Shown here: positions 52,743 to 64,000 of the stretch, in pieces
Layout: each line of letters starts with the position of its first letter
Position numbering within the stretch: the first letter of the stretch is position 1
Source of the DNA: Rhypophila decipiens
Lineage: Eukaryota > Ascomycota > Sordariomycetes > Sordariales > Naviculisporaceae
Direction: 5' to 3'
DNA: 64,000 bases
NCBI GenBank assembly: GCA_033297075.1
Contig: MU858076.1
Span: 125,720 to 189,719 of the forward strand
The notes under the pieces: model-generated
The model's input: only the letters and a program-made list of their open reading frames with translations
Database searches by the model: none
What the model was told of the DNA's origin: nothing
Position numbers and translations under genes: made by a program

Positions 52743-53976
52743 CTACCCCTCAAATGTCAGATGACTGGTACTGGACCATTTGGAACGAAGCTTGACCGTC
52801 CGGCTTGTCCATTTTTCGGACTCTTCTGACAGTTCAGGGTACAGATCGTGCATTCCACCATTCAGCAGCTGGTCAAGTGTAAAAATGCACGAGCGACCGG
52901 CGTGGTTTAATTCGCCCTGTGAGAGGAACTCGCCATTGTCGTAATCCATGCGTGTGAGCCGGAAATCGAAGAATTTCCGCATGTCGGGGTCGCTCTGGGT
53001 GGTTTCGTGATAGATGCGGATCAAGTCTAGGTCCCGGGCAAACTGGCCTCGAGGAAACTCTCTCGTGTCGATGGCGCAGATTCTGACCTGCGGAGTCTGG
53101 CTGGCGTGGTGATGTGACCTCCAAATGGCATACTGCACGACATGTGGCAGGGAGCTGCTCCAGGACATGAGATTGTCTTCGGAGCTGCACACTCCGAAGC
53201 AGTCCTTTTTGTTTAAATGTGTATAGAGTATTCTTGCAGCGTCGGCTGGGGATCTGGAAAAGAGGTCGACTTTGCTCTGCTCACGCTGAAAATGAAAAGA
53301 TGAGATGCTTTGTTGGGACGCGACGACATGGTCATTGCTGAGACCAGAGCTCGATTCATCGAATGCTCTGAATAGATATCGTGGAACCTCGGTGAGATGG
53401 AAACCTCCGACGAAACATTTCTCTGGCGGAATAAACAGTGTTGGCCCATGAGGAATATTGCGAAGCCAATTGTTCCAAAACCCGATCCACTGTGCCCAGG
53501 GGATGGCTACATATTCTTTTCGACGAATTGTAGCAGTGGTAGTCGCCGCTGTTAAGGCACGCTACCAACGCACACGCTTCGACAGCCTGACCGTAGCACT
53601 GTTCCAGGATCTCTCGTAAGGCGATCATTGTATCGCCTGTGCTATTGGCGACATGTAGGGTATTTCCCTTCACCTGTTCGTGAAAACGCTGACCGCGGTC
53701 CGTGGTCTTGGTTTCCGGACCACCGCGTGATATATGATGATGAAGTTCGACGAATAACTCTTCAGCTACTCTGGTGAATGTGGCCACGGCGGCTTGAAGA
53801 TGGCCGGCTCGGGCTCGAGCAGCGCTCAGTCGGGTGATTTCCTGGTCCCTGAGAGTGTCTTCGGCACTTTGGTCCGGGTTCAGATAAGTGCTGCCGAGTC
53901 TCTCATTTGGACTTGTGCCGTCGGCAAGGCCCAACCTGCTCAAAAAGTCAGCCATCGTGCTCTTTTCCCGCGCCAT
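52743..53976 (-). CDS. DUF7587-type protein, about 390 aa, intron position uncertain
   Basis: The 5' part reads from MAREKSTMADFL (53976), with helical, charged sequence. The 3' part, in another phase, runs from about 53560 to 52743. It contains VPRYLFRAFDE, DNLMSWSSSLPHVVQYAIW, ICAIDTREFPRGQFARDLDLI and GEFLSQGELNHAGRSC, ending in an LLNGGMHDLYPE block. This order matches the fungal DUF7587 domain, often found beside STAND or HET genes; its function is not known. The join must lie between about 53510 and 53600. GTCAGG and GTAGCG are possible donors, and AACAG or ATGTAG possible acceptors. I could not choose, and a frameshift is possible instead of an intron. Confidence 0.55.
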
Positions 53977-54708
53977 AGTGTATCACTCGAGATGAATATG
54001 GAACGATAAATCATTGCATTGTGCCCTTTAAAATTTTCATGTTGACCATGGGTGAACCCCGCTCGCCATTCCTGTTCTGGCATGTTTTGCCAGCCATTAC
54101 CGCCCATTTAAGAGCTATATCCTAAGAGTAATAACTTCTGCACTACCCCTGTAGCAATACTGGATCCACTCTAATTTTGCGCTTTAGGTCTAGTGGTTTC
54201 TCGACGCGGCCACAGGCAAGGCTACCGGTGGGAGGTGAGTGTTGAACGCTATACCGCTTCTGGAAAAGGCCCACCTTACTGTATTCAGCCTAGTTGACTC
54301 GCACAAAGAAAACTCATTGCAGTCAGATCAGGGCTTCTAGTATCTGAACAACAGAAGTATTAATAAATCCATTTGAAGTCATGAATTACTACGTGGTATT
54401 CGACTGAACAGTGAGGCGAATCAATGGTGGCATCAGCACCAACATGGGGCGTCGAGAAAACAAAAAGGACGATTCAGACCATAGCAAAGGGGCCTGATGA
54501 ATAGGCAGGGTTACTCTTATGTACAGATACCGGTCTTATTATAGAATATGCAGGTACCAGGCTTATAGGCGTTGACTGCCTTGAAGAGCTGGCTAAAATA
54601 AATGCCCAAACTAGTTAGAATAAATATTTGTTTCTCGTATACGTTGCTCTACCTCTTCAACTATTTCTGTCATATTATACAATACGTCCAGTCCATAACG
54701 TATGAAAC
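53977..54708. other. Intergenic
   Basis: Promoter of the DUF7587-type gene, then AT-rich DNA. No gene seen. Confidence 0.45.
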
Positions 54709-55725
54709 CTAATCATCCCACACACATCTAATCTGCCTCCAATAGTCAATGAACAAGGGACACTTGTGCCGTTTCCCCCGTTCAGGATCCCACTGACATC
54801 TGACCGGGCCATCTTGTTCTCCCCACCGACCAGGAACCTTCAAGAAGCCCGACCCACCGTCCGACTCTGGCCCCCTCTCATATGTAATCCCATTATATCC
54901 GTATGCGCTGAATTTCTCGTACAGGTTAGGCGGTGTTGGGAGTGACCAGGTGCCGAAGCCTTGCGACGACACTGGATCATGATCGCAGGGGTCTAGCCCG
55001 CCGAGAACGGCAAAGATTGCGAATGAAGAGCCTGATCCGTCTAGAGTATTTTCGCGCATGATGGAGATTACTTTTTCCTTGGCTGGTGGTTTGGAATCGC
55101 GTGTGGGTTTGGGGGGGTCCGGGGTTGGAGTTGTCCAGCGTGCGCAGCTTGATTTTGTGATGGTTGCTTCGAACTTTGGACCACCGAGCTCAGCATGTTG
55201 TGCTGGATACACAGGTCACGCCGCCGCCTGGGGTTGTGGGGTTGTTGGGATTGGGGGGCAGGGTTGGGAGGCCGGTTAGGCTGCCGAAGGAGAGGCAAGA
55301 GGTGGATGTTATGCAGGCTGCGCCGCGGGGGTCGCCGTTGCATTGGGGCACTGTTGTGCTAGAGAGGCATGGGCCGATCGGCGTTGGGTCGGAGGGGAGG
55401 TTGGGGAGTGTGCCGGTTATGCAGGGGTCTAGACCGCCGCCTGGGCCAGGAGGAGGACCGGTTGCGTCGGGGGCTGGCCCGGGCGCGTCAGGACGGCAGA
55501 AGTAGCCCGAGCAGAGTGTTCCGCAGGAGGCTGTGCAAGTGGGGCTTGGGGGACCTGGGCGGAATGTGATGGGCGGACCTGTTGGTGCGGGACCATTGCC
55601 GCCACCGTTGCGAGACTGCCCGGGGTAAGGGGCAGCTGTCGTCGTCTCCTTCTTCCTGGCGACGTCAATTTGGTTTGGCCCAGTCCCACCGCACGATTTT
55701 GAACCTGCCTGACCGGTTCCAGGCT
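54709..55725 (-). pseudogene. C-terminal part of a secreted Cys/Pro-rich protein (chitinase-tail-like)
   Basis: On the minus strand an open frame from about 55725 contains GSKSCGGTGPNQIDVARKKE, then a Pro/Gly-rich linker and the Cys-rich pieces TCTASCGTLCSGYFC, ITSTSCLSFG and VTCVSSTTC. It then slips phase near 55205. It continues as AELGGPKFEA... to VRCQWDPERGKRHKCPLFID, ending IRCVWDD. These blocks resemble tails of large fungal GH18 (killer-toxin-like) chitinases. The catalytic domain, signal peptide and LysM modules are not in front of it; the frame instead runs into a head-to-head LysM fragment. I take it as a truncated, frame-broken remnant. The chitinase link is from memory of composition only. 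Confidence 0.5.
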
Positions 55726-56243
55726 ACCCTTTCTGCGGGCCAGTTCGAGCCACCACCAGCACTACAAGCCCAGGAAATGGCATCACCACCCCGACCCCCA
55801 CCCAGCCGGACATCGTCAACAACTGCGACGCCTTCTACTCTGTCAAACCAGGCGAAGGCTGCGCCGCCACTGCCAGCAAGAACGGCATCAGCCTCACGCA
55901 GTTCCTAGCTTGGAACCGCGGCGCCGGAGGGACGAACTGTACTGGGCTCTGGGGGAATGCATATACTTGCGTGTACATCATTGGACATACACCTACCACC
56001 TCGACGACGGCCACTCCTACGCCTACCAAGCCGTCCAATGGCGTGCAGACGCCGACGCCCATTCAGTCCGACATGGTGAGCAACTGCAAAAAGTTTCATT
56101 TTGTGCAGGACAACCAGACTTGCGATGTTATTGCGAGGCAGTATAGTATTAGCCTGAGTAACTTTGTCACGTGGAATCCTGCTGTCGGGAGTAGTTGCAC
56201 CGGCTTGTGGGCCAAGACTTATGCTTGTGTTGGGTTAATTTGA
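55713..56243 (+). pseudogene. LysM protein, two LysM domains, 5' end missing
   Basis: The frame opens after a TGA at 55710. A possible intron acceptor (GGTTCCAG) is at 55722. After a Thr/Pro linker come LysM 1 (NCDAFYSVKPGEGCAATASK...ISLTQFLAWN...CTGLW, about 55840-55970) and LysM 2 (NCKKFHFVQDNQTCDVIARQ...ISLSNFVTWNPAVGSSCTGLW, about 56080-56240). A Thr-rich linker joins them. The frame ends at 56241-56243. LysM domains bind chitin; secreted fungal LysM proteins mask chitin from host receptors or go with chitinases. No signal peptide can be found upstream, because that DNA belongs to the opposite-strand remnant. So this is a truncated gene, or its first exon is unrecognised. Confidence 0.65.
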
Positions 56244-57320
56244 GAGTTTCTTAGAGATTGTCGCAGAATTCTGAACAAGCCAAGTAATCTTTAAACAATA
56301 TTGAGTTAATACATGAACAATGCAACCCAAAAGATCTCTGTCAAGAACCAGTGCATGGACCTTTCCATATTAAGACTTTCCTTGAGAAGCTTGGCAGTTG
56401 TTGTTACCCCAGGATGCTACGTTGACTCCCGAGGCAACTGATTGGTCAAATGGAGACACGGTCAAAGGTAACAGATTCCCCGTCTTACTTTCCATAACTA
56501 ACCATTCAGGCAATCGTGATTTGAAGGATATAATATGATGGCTTTCTAGGTAGATAGGGGGCAACATTGAATGCGGCTGTGAACGACCAAACGTAAAACT
56601 CACATAAATGGGGAGCACGACATCATACAGCGGAACCTTCCACCAGCCTTAAGGCTGGCAACACTCGGGCGGATTTCTCTCCGGTCACTCACCGGGCTTG
56701 TGAACAACGATATCCCGTCAGTATGGAGCAATAGGTGGCACAACAGTGTCAGCCAGGTTCTTATCCTCGTGGTTTCGAAAATTGTCCCGCTTTCTTCCCA
56801 CCACTTTTGCTGTCAATTCTTTGTTTCTGCAACACTACCGTGGCTCAGATCGAGCATCTTTGACCAGTACACCACTCCGAGCAACACATTACCGCAAAGC
56901 ATTTCGGTGAATGGGCACACGAAGGAGCGCATTTCATAAATCGAGTTCTAGATATGTATCGATTCAGAACTATAGACTTGGCATAATGCGACCCACCATC
57001 CTCATTTGCGGGTCAGATTCTTGGCCAAGGCTTAGAGTGATTCTACCAAAGGTACGTGCGGGGTGCTGTTGGAAGGCTATAGATATCGAGAACATCATGG
57101 TACCTGCATTGTCGTAATTGACTACATGTACTAGTAGTCTTTGCTTCTAATAAAGGATCTTCCCAAGTCTCAACGACACACTTAATAACATACCAGCATT
57201 GCGACATTTAATATATTGTTCCATGTCTTCAGTCGATCTTGATTCCCCGGGCCCTAGTTCTAGATCAAGTTCTGCATTGTTGTCCGTTCGGCCCGGTTCG
57301 CTTTGTTCGGGGCTCTGAGA
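56244..57320. other. Intergenic
   Basis: 3' flank of the LysM fragment and promoter of the receptor gene. An unannotated plus-strand frame at 56700-57117 shows nothing recognisable. Confidence 0.45.
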
Positions 57321-59096
57321 ATGACCGGGACCAACATCATATCATTTCAAGGTTTTGCAGCAGTCTCGCTCACCACGGTGATTCTGGCAGGACTCTTCGT
57401 TGTCATTCGTCTTCTTGGAAGCCGCCAAAATGGATACAGGGTCGATGATGGTAAGGGCCCCAATATCCAGCCAAGATTCCAACTTTTCGACTTTACTGAC
57501 AGCTGTTCTGCAATCATCAGCGCTCTCGGTGGTGGCGCTGAGCTTTTTACTCACATACCAAGTATTTTCGATAGAGATAGTTGCATGTAAGTCGCCCCTG
57601 CTCAATGAGAAATAACCCAAAGATCGTTCTAACAGCAACCTGTCTAGTCCTGGACAATCCGGAACTAATAGCCGAGGACCTAGCCGGGGTGAGGAGCAAA
57701 GGACTCGTCCCTCCCGAGGCTATAGAGACATACTAACGCATATTAGTTACCGCATGTCCAAGAAATGAACTGGATCGGCGGTCTGACCCCCTGGTTCTCG
57801 AAGGCGCCCATTCTCTTCGTTTACCTCCGCCTGTTTGGCATCAAGCGTTGGTTGAGATGGTCATGCTACATAACTCTCGTTGTGTACTGGGTCGCCTGTC
57901 TGACGCAAACCGCCATGATCTCTGCGGCCTGTGACTCCCACGGAAAGCCTGGCAACGTCGAGCTCTTTCTTCGCTGCTTCAACACGTCGAGCAAGGCCGG
58001 GCTTGCCAGCGGGATCATTGGAATCGTGAGCGACGTGATCATCCTCATCTTGCCGCTTCCTGTCATCTACCAGCTTCGTTTGCCTCCTCGAAAACGGGTC
58101 GGTCTTGCGGCGGTCTTTATGGCTGGAATTGTGTAAGTAACTGCTCCCAGGCCTTACGCCGCCTTGATCAGGTCCCGCCCATGTGACCAGGAACATAAGG
58201 AATTGCTAACCGTGTCTTGTCGCACCTTCAGAGCTATCGCGGCAAGCACAACATCGGCCTACGAAAAGTTCATCTCGTTAAAAGGCGACGAGTGGAAGAA
58301 CTCGACCAATGTCGCAACTTGCATGTGTGTTTGGCTCCTTACTTTTGCTCGCCCAGTGCTTCCAGTCTCAGTTTGCAATCTGTCCTGCGATCATTCTTTC
58401 GCGTCTCCCCAATCATGTACACATTAGCCCATAAGCTGACGATCTCGCAACGTGATCATCCACAGAATCGTCGAATGCGCCATGGCCCTCATAGTTAGCT
58501 GTGTGCCGAGCGCGCAAACTTGGTGGGTAAACTGCGTCTTGCCGAGCCGTCTCTATCGTCGTTTGTTTCCTGGCCATGGCTCCAATCCCAACAGCATCAT
58601 CACCACCACTTCCAAATCGAGAAGGTCAACCGTACCTTCGCAGATCTGTCGCCATCACCACACATACACCTACGCCCAGTACGGATCGAAAGACGCTGTA
58701 AACGCCGAAAGTCCAAGTGTCAGTGGGAAAAGCAGCCCTGGTGTTTCACAGAGTCAGAGTCTCGAGTATATCAACACGTCGACAGACACTGGGTATCCAA
58801 GGTCCGGGATGATCTCTGCAGTGGCATGGTCGGATGACTCTCGTCGTATTGGTAAACCCCATGCGGGCGGCTGTAACAGCAGCTGCAAGGGAGATAAGAA
58901 CACTTCGCTATCACCATCCCCATCAACACTGCTCCCTCTTTCAGTTCCGCTGCGGGCAGTAACACATGGTCGAGGAGGAAGCCGAGAAGAACACGGACAA
59001 CTTGGAGATGTCTATCTCAACGACTTGACAGACCCGGGACAAGGGACGACGAATGGCAGGGCCAGGATGCAACCTAGGTTCCATGAGATGGTATGA
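57321..59096 (+). CDS. Fungal rhodopsin-domain integral membrane protein, 458 aa
   Basis: Six exons, 57321-57450, 57503-57586, 57636-57688, 57747-58132, 58232-58324 and 58466-59096. All introns are GT-AG (several with TCTAAC or ACTAAC branches), and phases close to 459 codons. Helices run VSLTTVILAGLFVVIRLL, VDDAVLQSSALSVVALSFLL, WFSKAPILFVYLRLFGI, CYITLVVYWVACLTQ, ASGIIGIVSDVIILILPLPVIY, RVGLAAVFMAGIV and IIVECAMALIVSCVPS. The pattern, with D of VSDVIIL and the PLP turn, is that of the fungal rhodopsin domain (PTH11-related, seven-helix). Such proteins are usually surface receptors without known ligand. The 200-residue C-terminus is Ser/Gly-rich, cytosolic and disordered. Confidence 0.85.
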
Positions 59097-59289
59097 TGAT
59101 CGTTGGGCCATGTGTATTTATTCCTGTTTTATTTATCAGAAGGTTGAGGTTGGCGTTTTCCGCTTCCTCCGTTCATCTTCTGATCGTGATTGGTCGGAGT
59201 GAGTATCCGGTACTTGCTGATGTAATAATCATCACCCACTACTCAGATGTCGTCATCAGAAGTGCATATCGTGATAGTGGAATTGACAT
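59097..59289. other. 3' flank of receptor gene
   Basis: Probable 3' untranslated region with an AT-rich end; nothing else seen. Confidence 0.4.
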
Positions 59290-59718
59290 TCAGCACTTCG
59301 ATGTCGGTGGGCTGTAACAATTGTGGTTGCCAGCGTAAACAGAGTTGACAAAGCTTGGACTTGGGGGCAGCTTTGCAAGTTCAAAGTTCTTATATCGATT
59401 TGTTTCCAGCGTTGAGCGGCACCAGCTCTTGCAGTCGCGGGACGATGCCGATGGTAGCACAACTTCTCTGGCACGGAGACCGTCGTCCAGTTGATACCCT
59501 GTCGAGTAGGTAACATGGCCAGCAACTTTGTCGGGTCTGACAAAACCTCTCCAAAAGGTATTCAGGGTATTATACGAAAGTGGTGAGTCGCCCGCGGCTT
59601 TTAGCTCGAATTCTGTCGGCGGTCTTCCTTGTTTTGGAAAGAAGCTGACATCTCGCAGGTTGAGATGGTGCTCTCGTGATGACCGACGCTGGCCGGTCCA
59701 ATGTTTTCGAGCCGCCAA
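59290..59718 (-). CDS. Possible hypothetical protein, 142 aa
   Basis: An open minus-strand frame (MAARKHWTGQRRSSREHH...) of normal amino-acid composition, with GDSPLSYNTLNTFWRGFVRPDK and GYQLDDGLRAREVVLPS blocks. No signal peptide, membrane helix or domain that I know. The opposite strand has only short frames. It may be a real small gene, a C-terminal exon, or chance. Confidence 0.3.
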   Translation of the reverse strand: MAARKHWTGQRRSSREHHLNLRDVSFFPKQGRPPTEFELKAAGDSPLSYNTLNTFWRGFVRPDKVAGHVTYSTGYQLDDGLRAREVVLPSASSRDCKSWCRSTLETNRYKNFELAKLPPSPSFVNSVYAGNHNCYSPPTSKC

Positions 59719-61047
59719 GACCGGCGCCGGTCAACGCCCAGCCACCTTCCTGCTTGGTCCACTATTAGCGGCTTGGCGTACCCACCAACCTCACTGAAGT
59801 GACCACTGAGAGCCCGTCAACAGAGAAACAAGCTCAATGGCACAATCGCTCTTATCTCTTTGGGGAAGGCCTCCAAGACGCCATCTACCGACGCCAATTC
59901 AGTCAAGACTTCTCGGCGATTGCTTGGAGAGCTTGTTTCTTCGACTTCACAGCAAAAGAGTTCTCCTTTTGTCACCGAGACTTTATTATTACCTGCACAC
60001 AGCCTCTGAAGTCAATTGGCTTTGTTTCGGCAGCACGTTTCTCAGTCTTATTTTACGCCCGATTGACGTGAGAATAAATAAATAGGGCATGCGACCCCAC
60101 TCTCCTCTCGGTCCCGTACAGCAGCGGGAAATGTTCCAGAAAGCCGCCCCGTGCGGCGGTTTCCTCCCTTGCGCCGCAGCCGCTCCCCGCACTTCCACGC
60201 CTTTCCTGTTTCTCCTCCTCGGTGGCCGCTTTCTGCCAGGAAAGAGGAAAGAGATAAACGGTTATCTCTTGGCGTTGAAACGTCGTTTCCCACATGGGGA
60301 AGTCGTCATCGACGCCTCTTGCGTCGGCCGTTGTCATGGCCAAGGAGGTCAGTTCTAGTGTATGAATGGGCTCACTCGAGGGCTGGCAGCTTTCATTTTT
60401 CTCTTTTCGTCCGGGCAGGAGCTGGATTGTCAGTTTCCTACAGGGCTCGACGTTGTAGCACATTTTCCGAGACATTGGGTCTCTGACGATCTTCCTTGGT
60501 GTGGCCCTGCCCAGTTCCTGCCACCTTCGTCCCGCCTGTCCTACCTTGTGCTGCTGCTTGCCTGTCATGTCGGTCGCTGTTGCTACCTCCAAAGTATCCA
60601 ATTCTTTTCCCCTTGTGCATCCGGGCAAGTGCCTTTTACTATCACTGGGTAAGATCCTTCCCCCGCAGTCGCATGGCCACGTTGGAGCTGATTTGCATGT
60701 GGGCCAGGTAGCTGCGTGCCCTCCATCCCATCCCATCCGATCCCACTTCGCACACCGAGCTTCTTTCCTGGATAATTGCGGGGCCAAGTCTAGAGTTCTG
60801 GACCTCCTTGGCCTGTTATCTGCTACCCTTGCCTCTCTCCAGTGCAACCCTGACGTTTACTCGGACGGCTCAAGACTGGGGCTGCCGCATACGTATATTA
60901 AACCCATCTGCGCTGCAGACTGTGACGGCCTTCGATCTTCCCTTTTCTTGGGTACTTGATCTCACGGTCGCGCTTTCTTCTTTTCTCCCTCTTCGACTCT
61001 GTCGTGTAATTCTTTCTTTCTGAGGGAGAAAGCCACCATTCGCAATC
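59719..61047. other. Long leader region of the permease gene
   Basis: CT-rich from about 60150 to 61040, with repeated TCCTCC, TTTCTT and CCTTG words, as in the 5' untranslated leaders of strongly regulated fungal transporter genes. Frames on either strand (for example 60053-60847 minus) are composition artefacts. Possible upstream ATGs could act as uORFs. Confidence 0.45.
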
Positions 61048-62881
61048 ATGGGTGTCTTTCCGTTCTCCAAACGCGAGACCGACGAGAAGAAGGTCGACTC
61101 GCCGCCCTCCGCCCAGGAGGATGTGGTCGCCGGCTATGGGAGCGGCGATGGATCGGTCGACGAGCCGGCCGACGATTTGCACCGGGGAATGAAGCCGCGC
61201 CAACTCAGTGAGTACTATCTTCCCCTTCCTCGCGCGATCTGCACAAACACTCCCTCTGCTCCGGTACTGACCAAGTCGTGATGCGACATAGACATGATGG
61301 CCATTGCCGGCGCAATCGGAACAGGACTCATCGTAGGCACTCGAGATTCGCTCAAGCTCGGTCCCGCACCCCTTCTCATCGGCTATCTCATCATGGGTAT
61401 CGTTGTCTACATCGTCATGGTTGCGCTCGGTGAGATGGGCGCATGGTTGCCGCACAAGAAAAGCTTCTCTGGATATGCCTCTCGCTTCGTCGACCCTGCC
61501 ATGGGATACGCAACGGGATGGAACTACTTCTTCAAATACGTCATTGTGCTCCCAAATAACTTGACAGTCTCGGGTGTCCTGATATCATACTGGCTACCGG
61601 ATATAAATGTCTCGGTTTGGATTGTGGTGTTTGGCGTCGCCATCATCCTTGTCAATGTCAGTTCTTGCAATGTCCCCTGGAATTCACTGCCAAGACGATT
61701 GGACTGACCCATACCTTGCGCCGCAGTTGATTCACGTATCCTTCTTTGGCGAAGCCGAGTTCTGGATGTCGCTTGTCAAGGCTCTTGTCATCTTGATGCT
61801 GATCCTGATGTGCTTCATCATTGCCCTCGGTGGGAGTCCCTCTGGCTTCCGGTCTGGCTTTTACTACTGGCAAAACCCGGGAGCTTTTGCGCCGTTCACG
61901 GCCTCCGCCAATGGACAGACTGTCGAGATTCATGGCGATAAGGGTCGCTTCCTCGATGTGTGGGCTTGCCTCGTCCAGGCCACCTTCGCCTACCTAGGCA
62001 CTGAGTTGGTCGGCGTTGCCTTTGGCGAGACCCCGAATCCCCGAAAGAACGTCCCCCGTGCCGTCACCCAGACTCTTTTGCGTATCATTTTCTTCTACAT
62101 CGGCGGCGTGCTCGTGCTGGGTATGGCCGTTCCTTGGAACAGCCCCACATTGGCCGCTGCCACTAAACTGAAGACGAGTGGATGTATGTTTTCCGACACC
62201 TTACCCAAATGCTCGCCGGGTCTTTTGCTGACAAACATTTGATCGATAGTGGCTTCCCCCTTTGTCGTCGCCGCCAAAGAAGCCGGAATCGACAAGTTGG
62301 CTGGTGCTGTCAACGGACTGCTTCTTGTCTTCACTGTCAGCGCAGCTAATTCGGATATCTATCTCGCGTCTCGCACGGCCTGGGCACTGGCAAAGGACCG
62401 ACAAGCGCCACAAATCCTGCAGCGCACCAACAAGCGCGGAGTGCCTATTCCGGCTGTCGCCTTGTCGTCCCTCTTTATCGTCCTCGGCTTCATGAACGCA
62501 ACGACGGGTGCTGCCAAGGTGTTTGGCTACTTTGTTTCCCTTGTCACCGTCTTTGGCGCCCTCAACTGGGTGGCCGTGCTGGTCAGCTACATCTTCATGA
62601 TCCGCGCCATGAAGGCCCAGGGAATTCCTAGGGAGACCATGCCGTACCGCAACCCGCTGTTGCCATGGGGCGCATACATCGCCTTGTTCATCACCATCCT
62701 GATCATCATATTCAACGGCTACTCTGCTTTCATCCCTGTTTTCCAGATCGACAAGTTCATGACAAGCTACATCGGTATCGTAGTATACCTGTTCAACATC
62801 TTTTTCTGGAAGTTCTACAAGGGCACCAAGAGGGTTCGGCCGGAAGAGGCCGATCTAGTGTCGGATCGGAGGTCGTTCTAA
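61048..62881 (+). CDS. Amino-acid permease (YAT/AAP family), 537 aa
   Basis: Four exons, 61048-61207, 61292-61656, 61727-62183 and 62250-62881; GT-AG introns; phases close to 538 codons. The N-terminal cytosolic part ends in RGMKPRQLN, followed by MMAIAGAIGTGLIVG, the family signature of helix 1 that forms the substrate-binding turn. Later marks are LGEMGAWLPHKKSFSGYASRFVDPAMGYATGWNY split across helix 3, TELVGVAFGETPNPRKNVPRA (helix 6 to loop) and SAANSDIYLASRTAWALAKDRQAP. Twelve helices are expected, and the C-terminus (RPEEADLVSDRRSF) is short. The protein should carry amino acids across the plasma membrane with protons. The substrate cannot be read from the sequence. Confidence 0.92.
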
Positions 62882-64000
62882 CTCCGATGATTTGCATGAT
62901 GTGACGACTTTTTGTTTTACCTGCCTTATGGCTGAGCATGCCGGATTAGATACCATGTTGTTTGTGGGATTCCTGTCATTTCACGTTTTTAGTTACTGAT
63001 GATTACCTCATAGGAGAGGATAGATACCAAGAAATAGATGGTGACAGCTGATGAGGTTCATCCTGGCTCCTGAGTACCGTTGTCGGTGGCAATGGAGACA
63101 GCCCGAGGGTCACTCGCGGACTTGCAATGGCTAAATCATGTGCTGTGAAACCATTGAATGATATGTCCCAAAAGGGGGTAATACGGGCAGCTGTAATCAT
63201 GAGCTGGCCATTAGCAGCCCACGTTTCCTGATGACTGGCTCGGTGAGGAGAGGTGTCACCAGAGATGGTAGCAAAAAGACTGCGCCACACATCGAGCCCA
63301 TTTCCACCAGCGGAACATTGGGCCCCTGTTGACCCGAATGTCTCAACACCCATGCAGCTAAACCATCCTGGATTCCGGCCGGATTCTGCCCTATGAACGC
63401 GCTTACCACTGCTTGTTCCGAAAAATGAGCTTAAATCGACAGCACAGTTTATGGTCACATCGCATGAGCGTTGATGACATGAAGCCGGATACAATGCAAA
63501 ACCAACAGGCCATGAAGCAAAACCGGGTTTTCCATTGCGGGAATTTACTCCAAGGTAATCTTCCAGCGCTCGCTCTCACATCCACCTCATTCGTCTTGTG
63601 CGGTCTGGAAGCAGTCTATCGGCACTGGCTCGTTTTCGCTGCAAGCCACCCCAGCCCCAGCTGAATGAAGCACCAGTCGGGCGTCATGATTGGGCGCATG
63701 AAAACAAAACATGTCCAATCTCTCAGGGCAGGACGGGCAAGACAGGTAATTTAGCCTATGCCCTATGGGGGTTAAAGGGTGTGGTGGCACAGCACAGCGG
63801 GCAGCCAGTGTTCGGAGCAGAGTAGGATTGGAAGATGCAGGACGCGGAGGGAATATCCCTATCGATTGGACACACCGGTAGGTGTCTGGGCCAGGTCGTT
63901 CGTTCCCCTCGGGTCCTGGGCAATTTGGTGCTTCCTTACTTACCTTTCCCAGACGCAATCTGCTGTCTCTTTCTCTATTTTCGGAGACAGGCTCGTCTGC
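62882..64000. other. 3' flank and intergenic to window end
   Basis: 3' untranslated region of the permease, then 1.1 kb with only short unsupported frames on both strands (for example 63003-63494 minus). No gene seen. Confidence 0.45.

Noticed and set aside
60053..60847. 264-codon minus-strand frame upstream of the permease
   Set aside because: The region is CT-rich leader-like DNA, and the frame's Arg/Glu-rich translation follows from the composition.

Overview
The window is nuclear DNA of a filamentous ascomycete (Pezizomycotina, perhaps Sordariomycetes; the class is a guess). Evidence: short GT-AG introns (about 50-140 nt) with CTAAC/CTGAC branch sites, an intron-bearing tRNA-Gly(CCC), a tRNA-Ser(AGA), HET and STAND-type self/non-self recognition genes, F-box/LRR proteins, small cysteine-rich secreted proteins, LysM domains, a UstYa-type oxidase, a tyrosinase, a fungal rhodopsin-domain receptor and a YAT amino-acid permease. 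Exon joins were derived by hand from splice signals and reading phase. Where I state that phases close, the exon lengths sum to a multiple of three.

Layout. 0-9 kb: a Cys-rich zinc-ribbon-like protein, an F-box/LRR gene with an in-frame stop, tRNA-Gly, a small acidic/basic protein and a small membrane protein. 9-16.3 kb: two diverged copies of a large 2OG-Fe(II)-oxygenase-type gene, tail to tail. The left copy carries two one-base frameshifts. The right copy has lost the whole oxygenase core and has two in-frame stops, each one C-to-T change from a glutamine codon. 16.8-27 kb: tRNA-Ser, an O-methyltransferase, a 974-residue HET protein, and a STAND-type N-terminal domain joined to a LIM region (two frameshifts) inside a 2.6-kb segment bounded by 41-bp direct repeats.

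27-43 kb: a UstYa-type (DUF3328) oxidase diverges from a two-exon gene for a secreted precursor holding eight copies of an YRNIQLRS-type peptide. The copies are separated by an arginine and X-Ala/X-Pro dipeptides. This is the layout of a kexin-processed ribosomal peptide (RiPP, dikaritin-like) precursor and is the most interesting system here. Downstream lie a single-pass membrane protein, a decayed STAND-N/ubiquitin-like gene, a seven-helix membrane protein, a DUF1308 housekeeping gene, a secreted Thr/Cys-rich protein and a four-exon secreted tyrosinase. The tyrosinase and the O-methyltransferase could serve the peptide pathway, but 10 kb or more of unrelated genes separates them from it.

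43-64 kb: a second F-box-like gene, three small secreted proteins (one an eight-cysteine peptide with a gamma-core-like GFC...CSC motif), a DUF7587-type gene, a broken junction between a LysM protein and the tail of a secreted Cys/Pro-rich protein, a six-exon rhodopsin-domain receptor and a four-exon permease. Gene-poor gaps hold short dispersed repeats and degraded AT-rich DNA.
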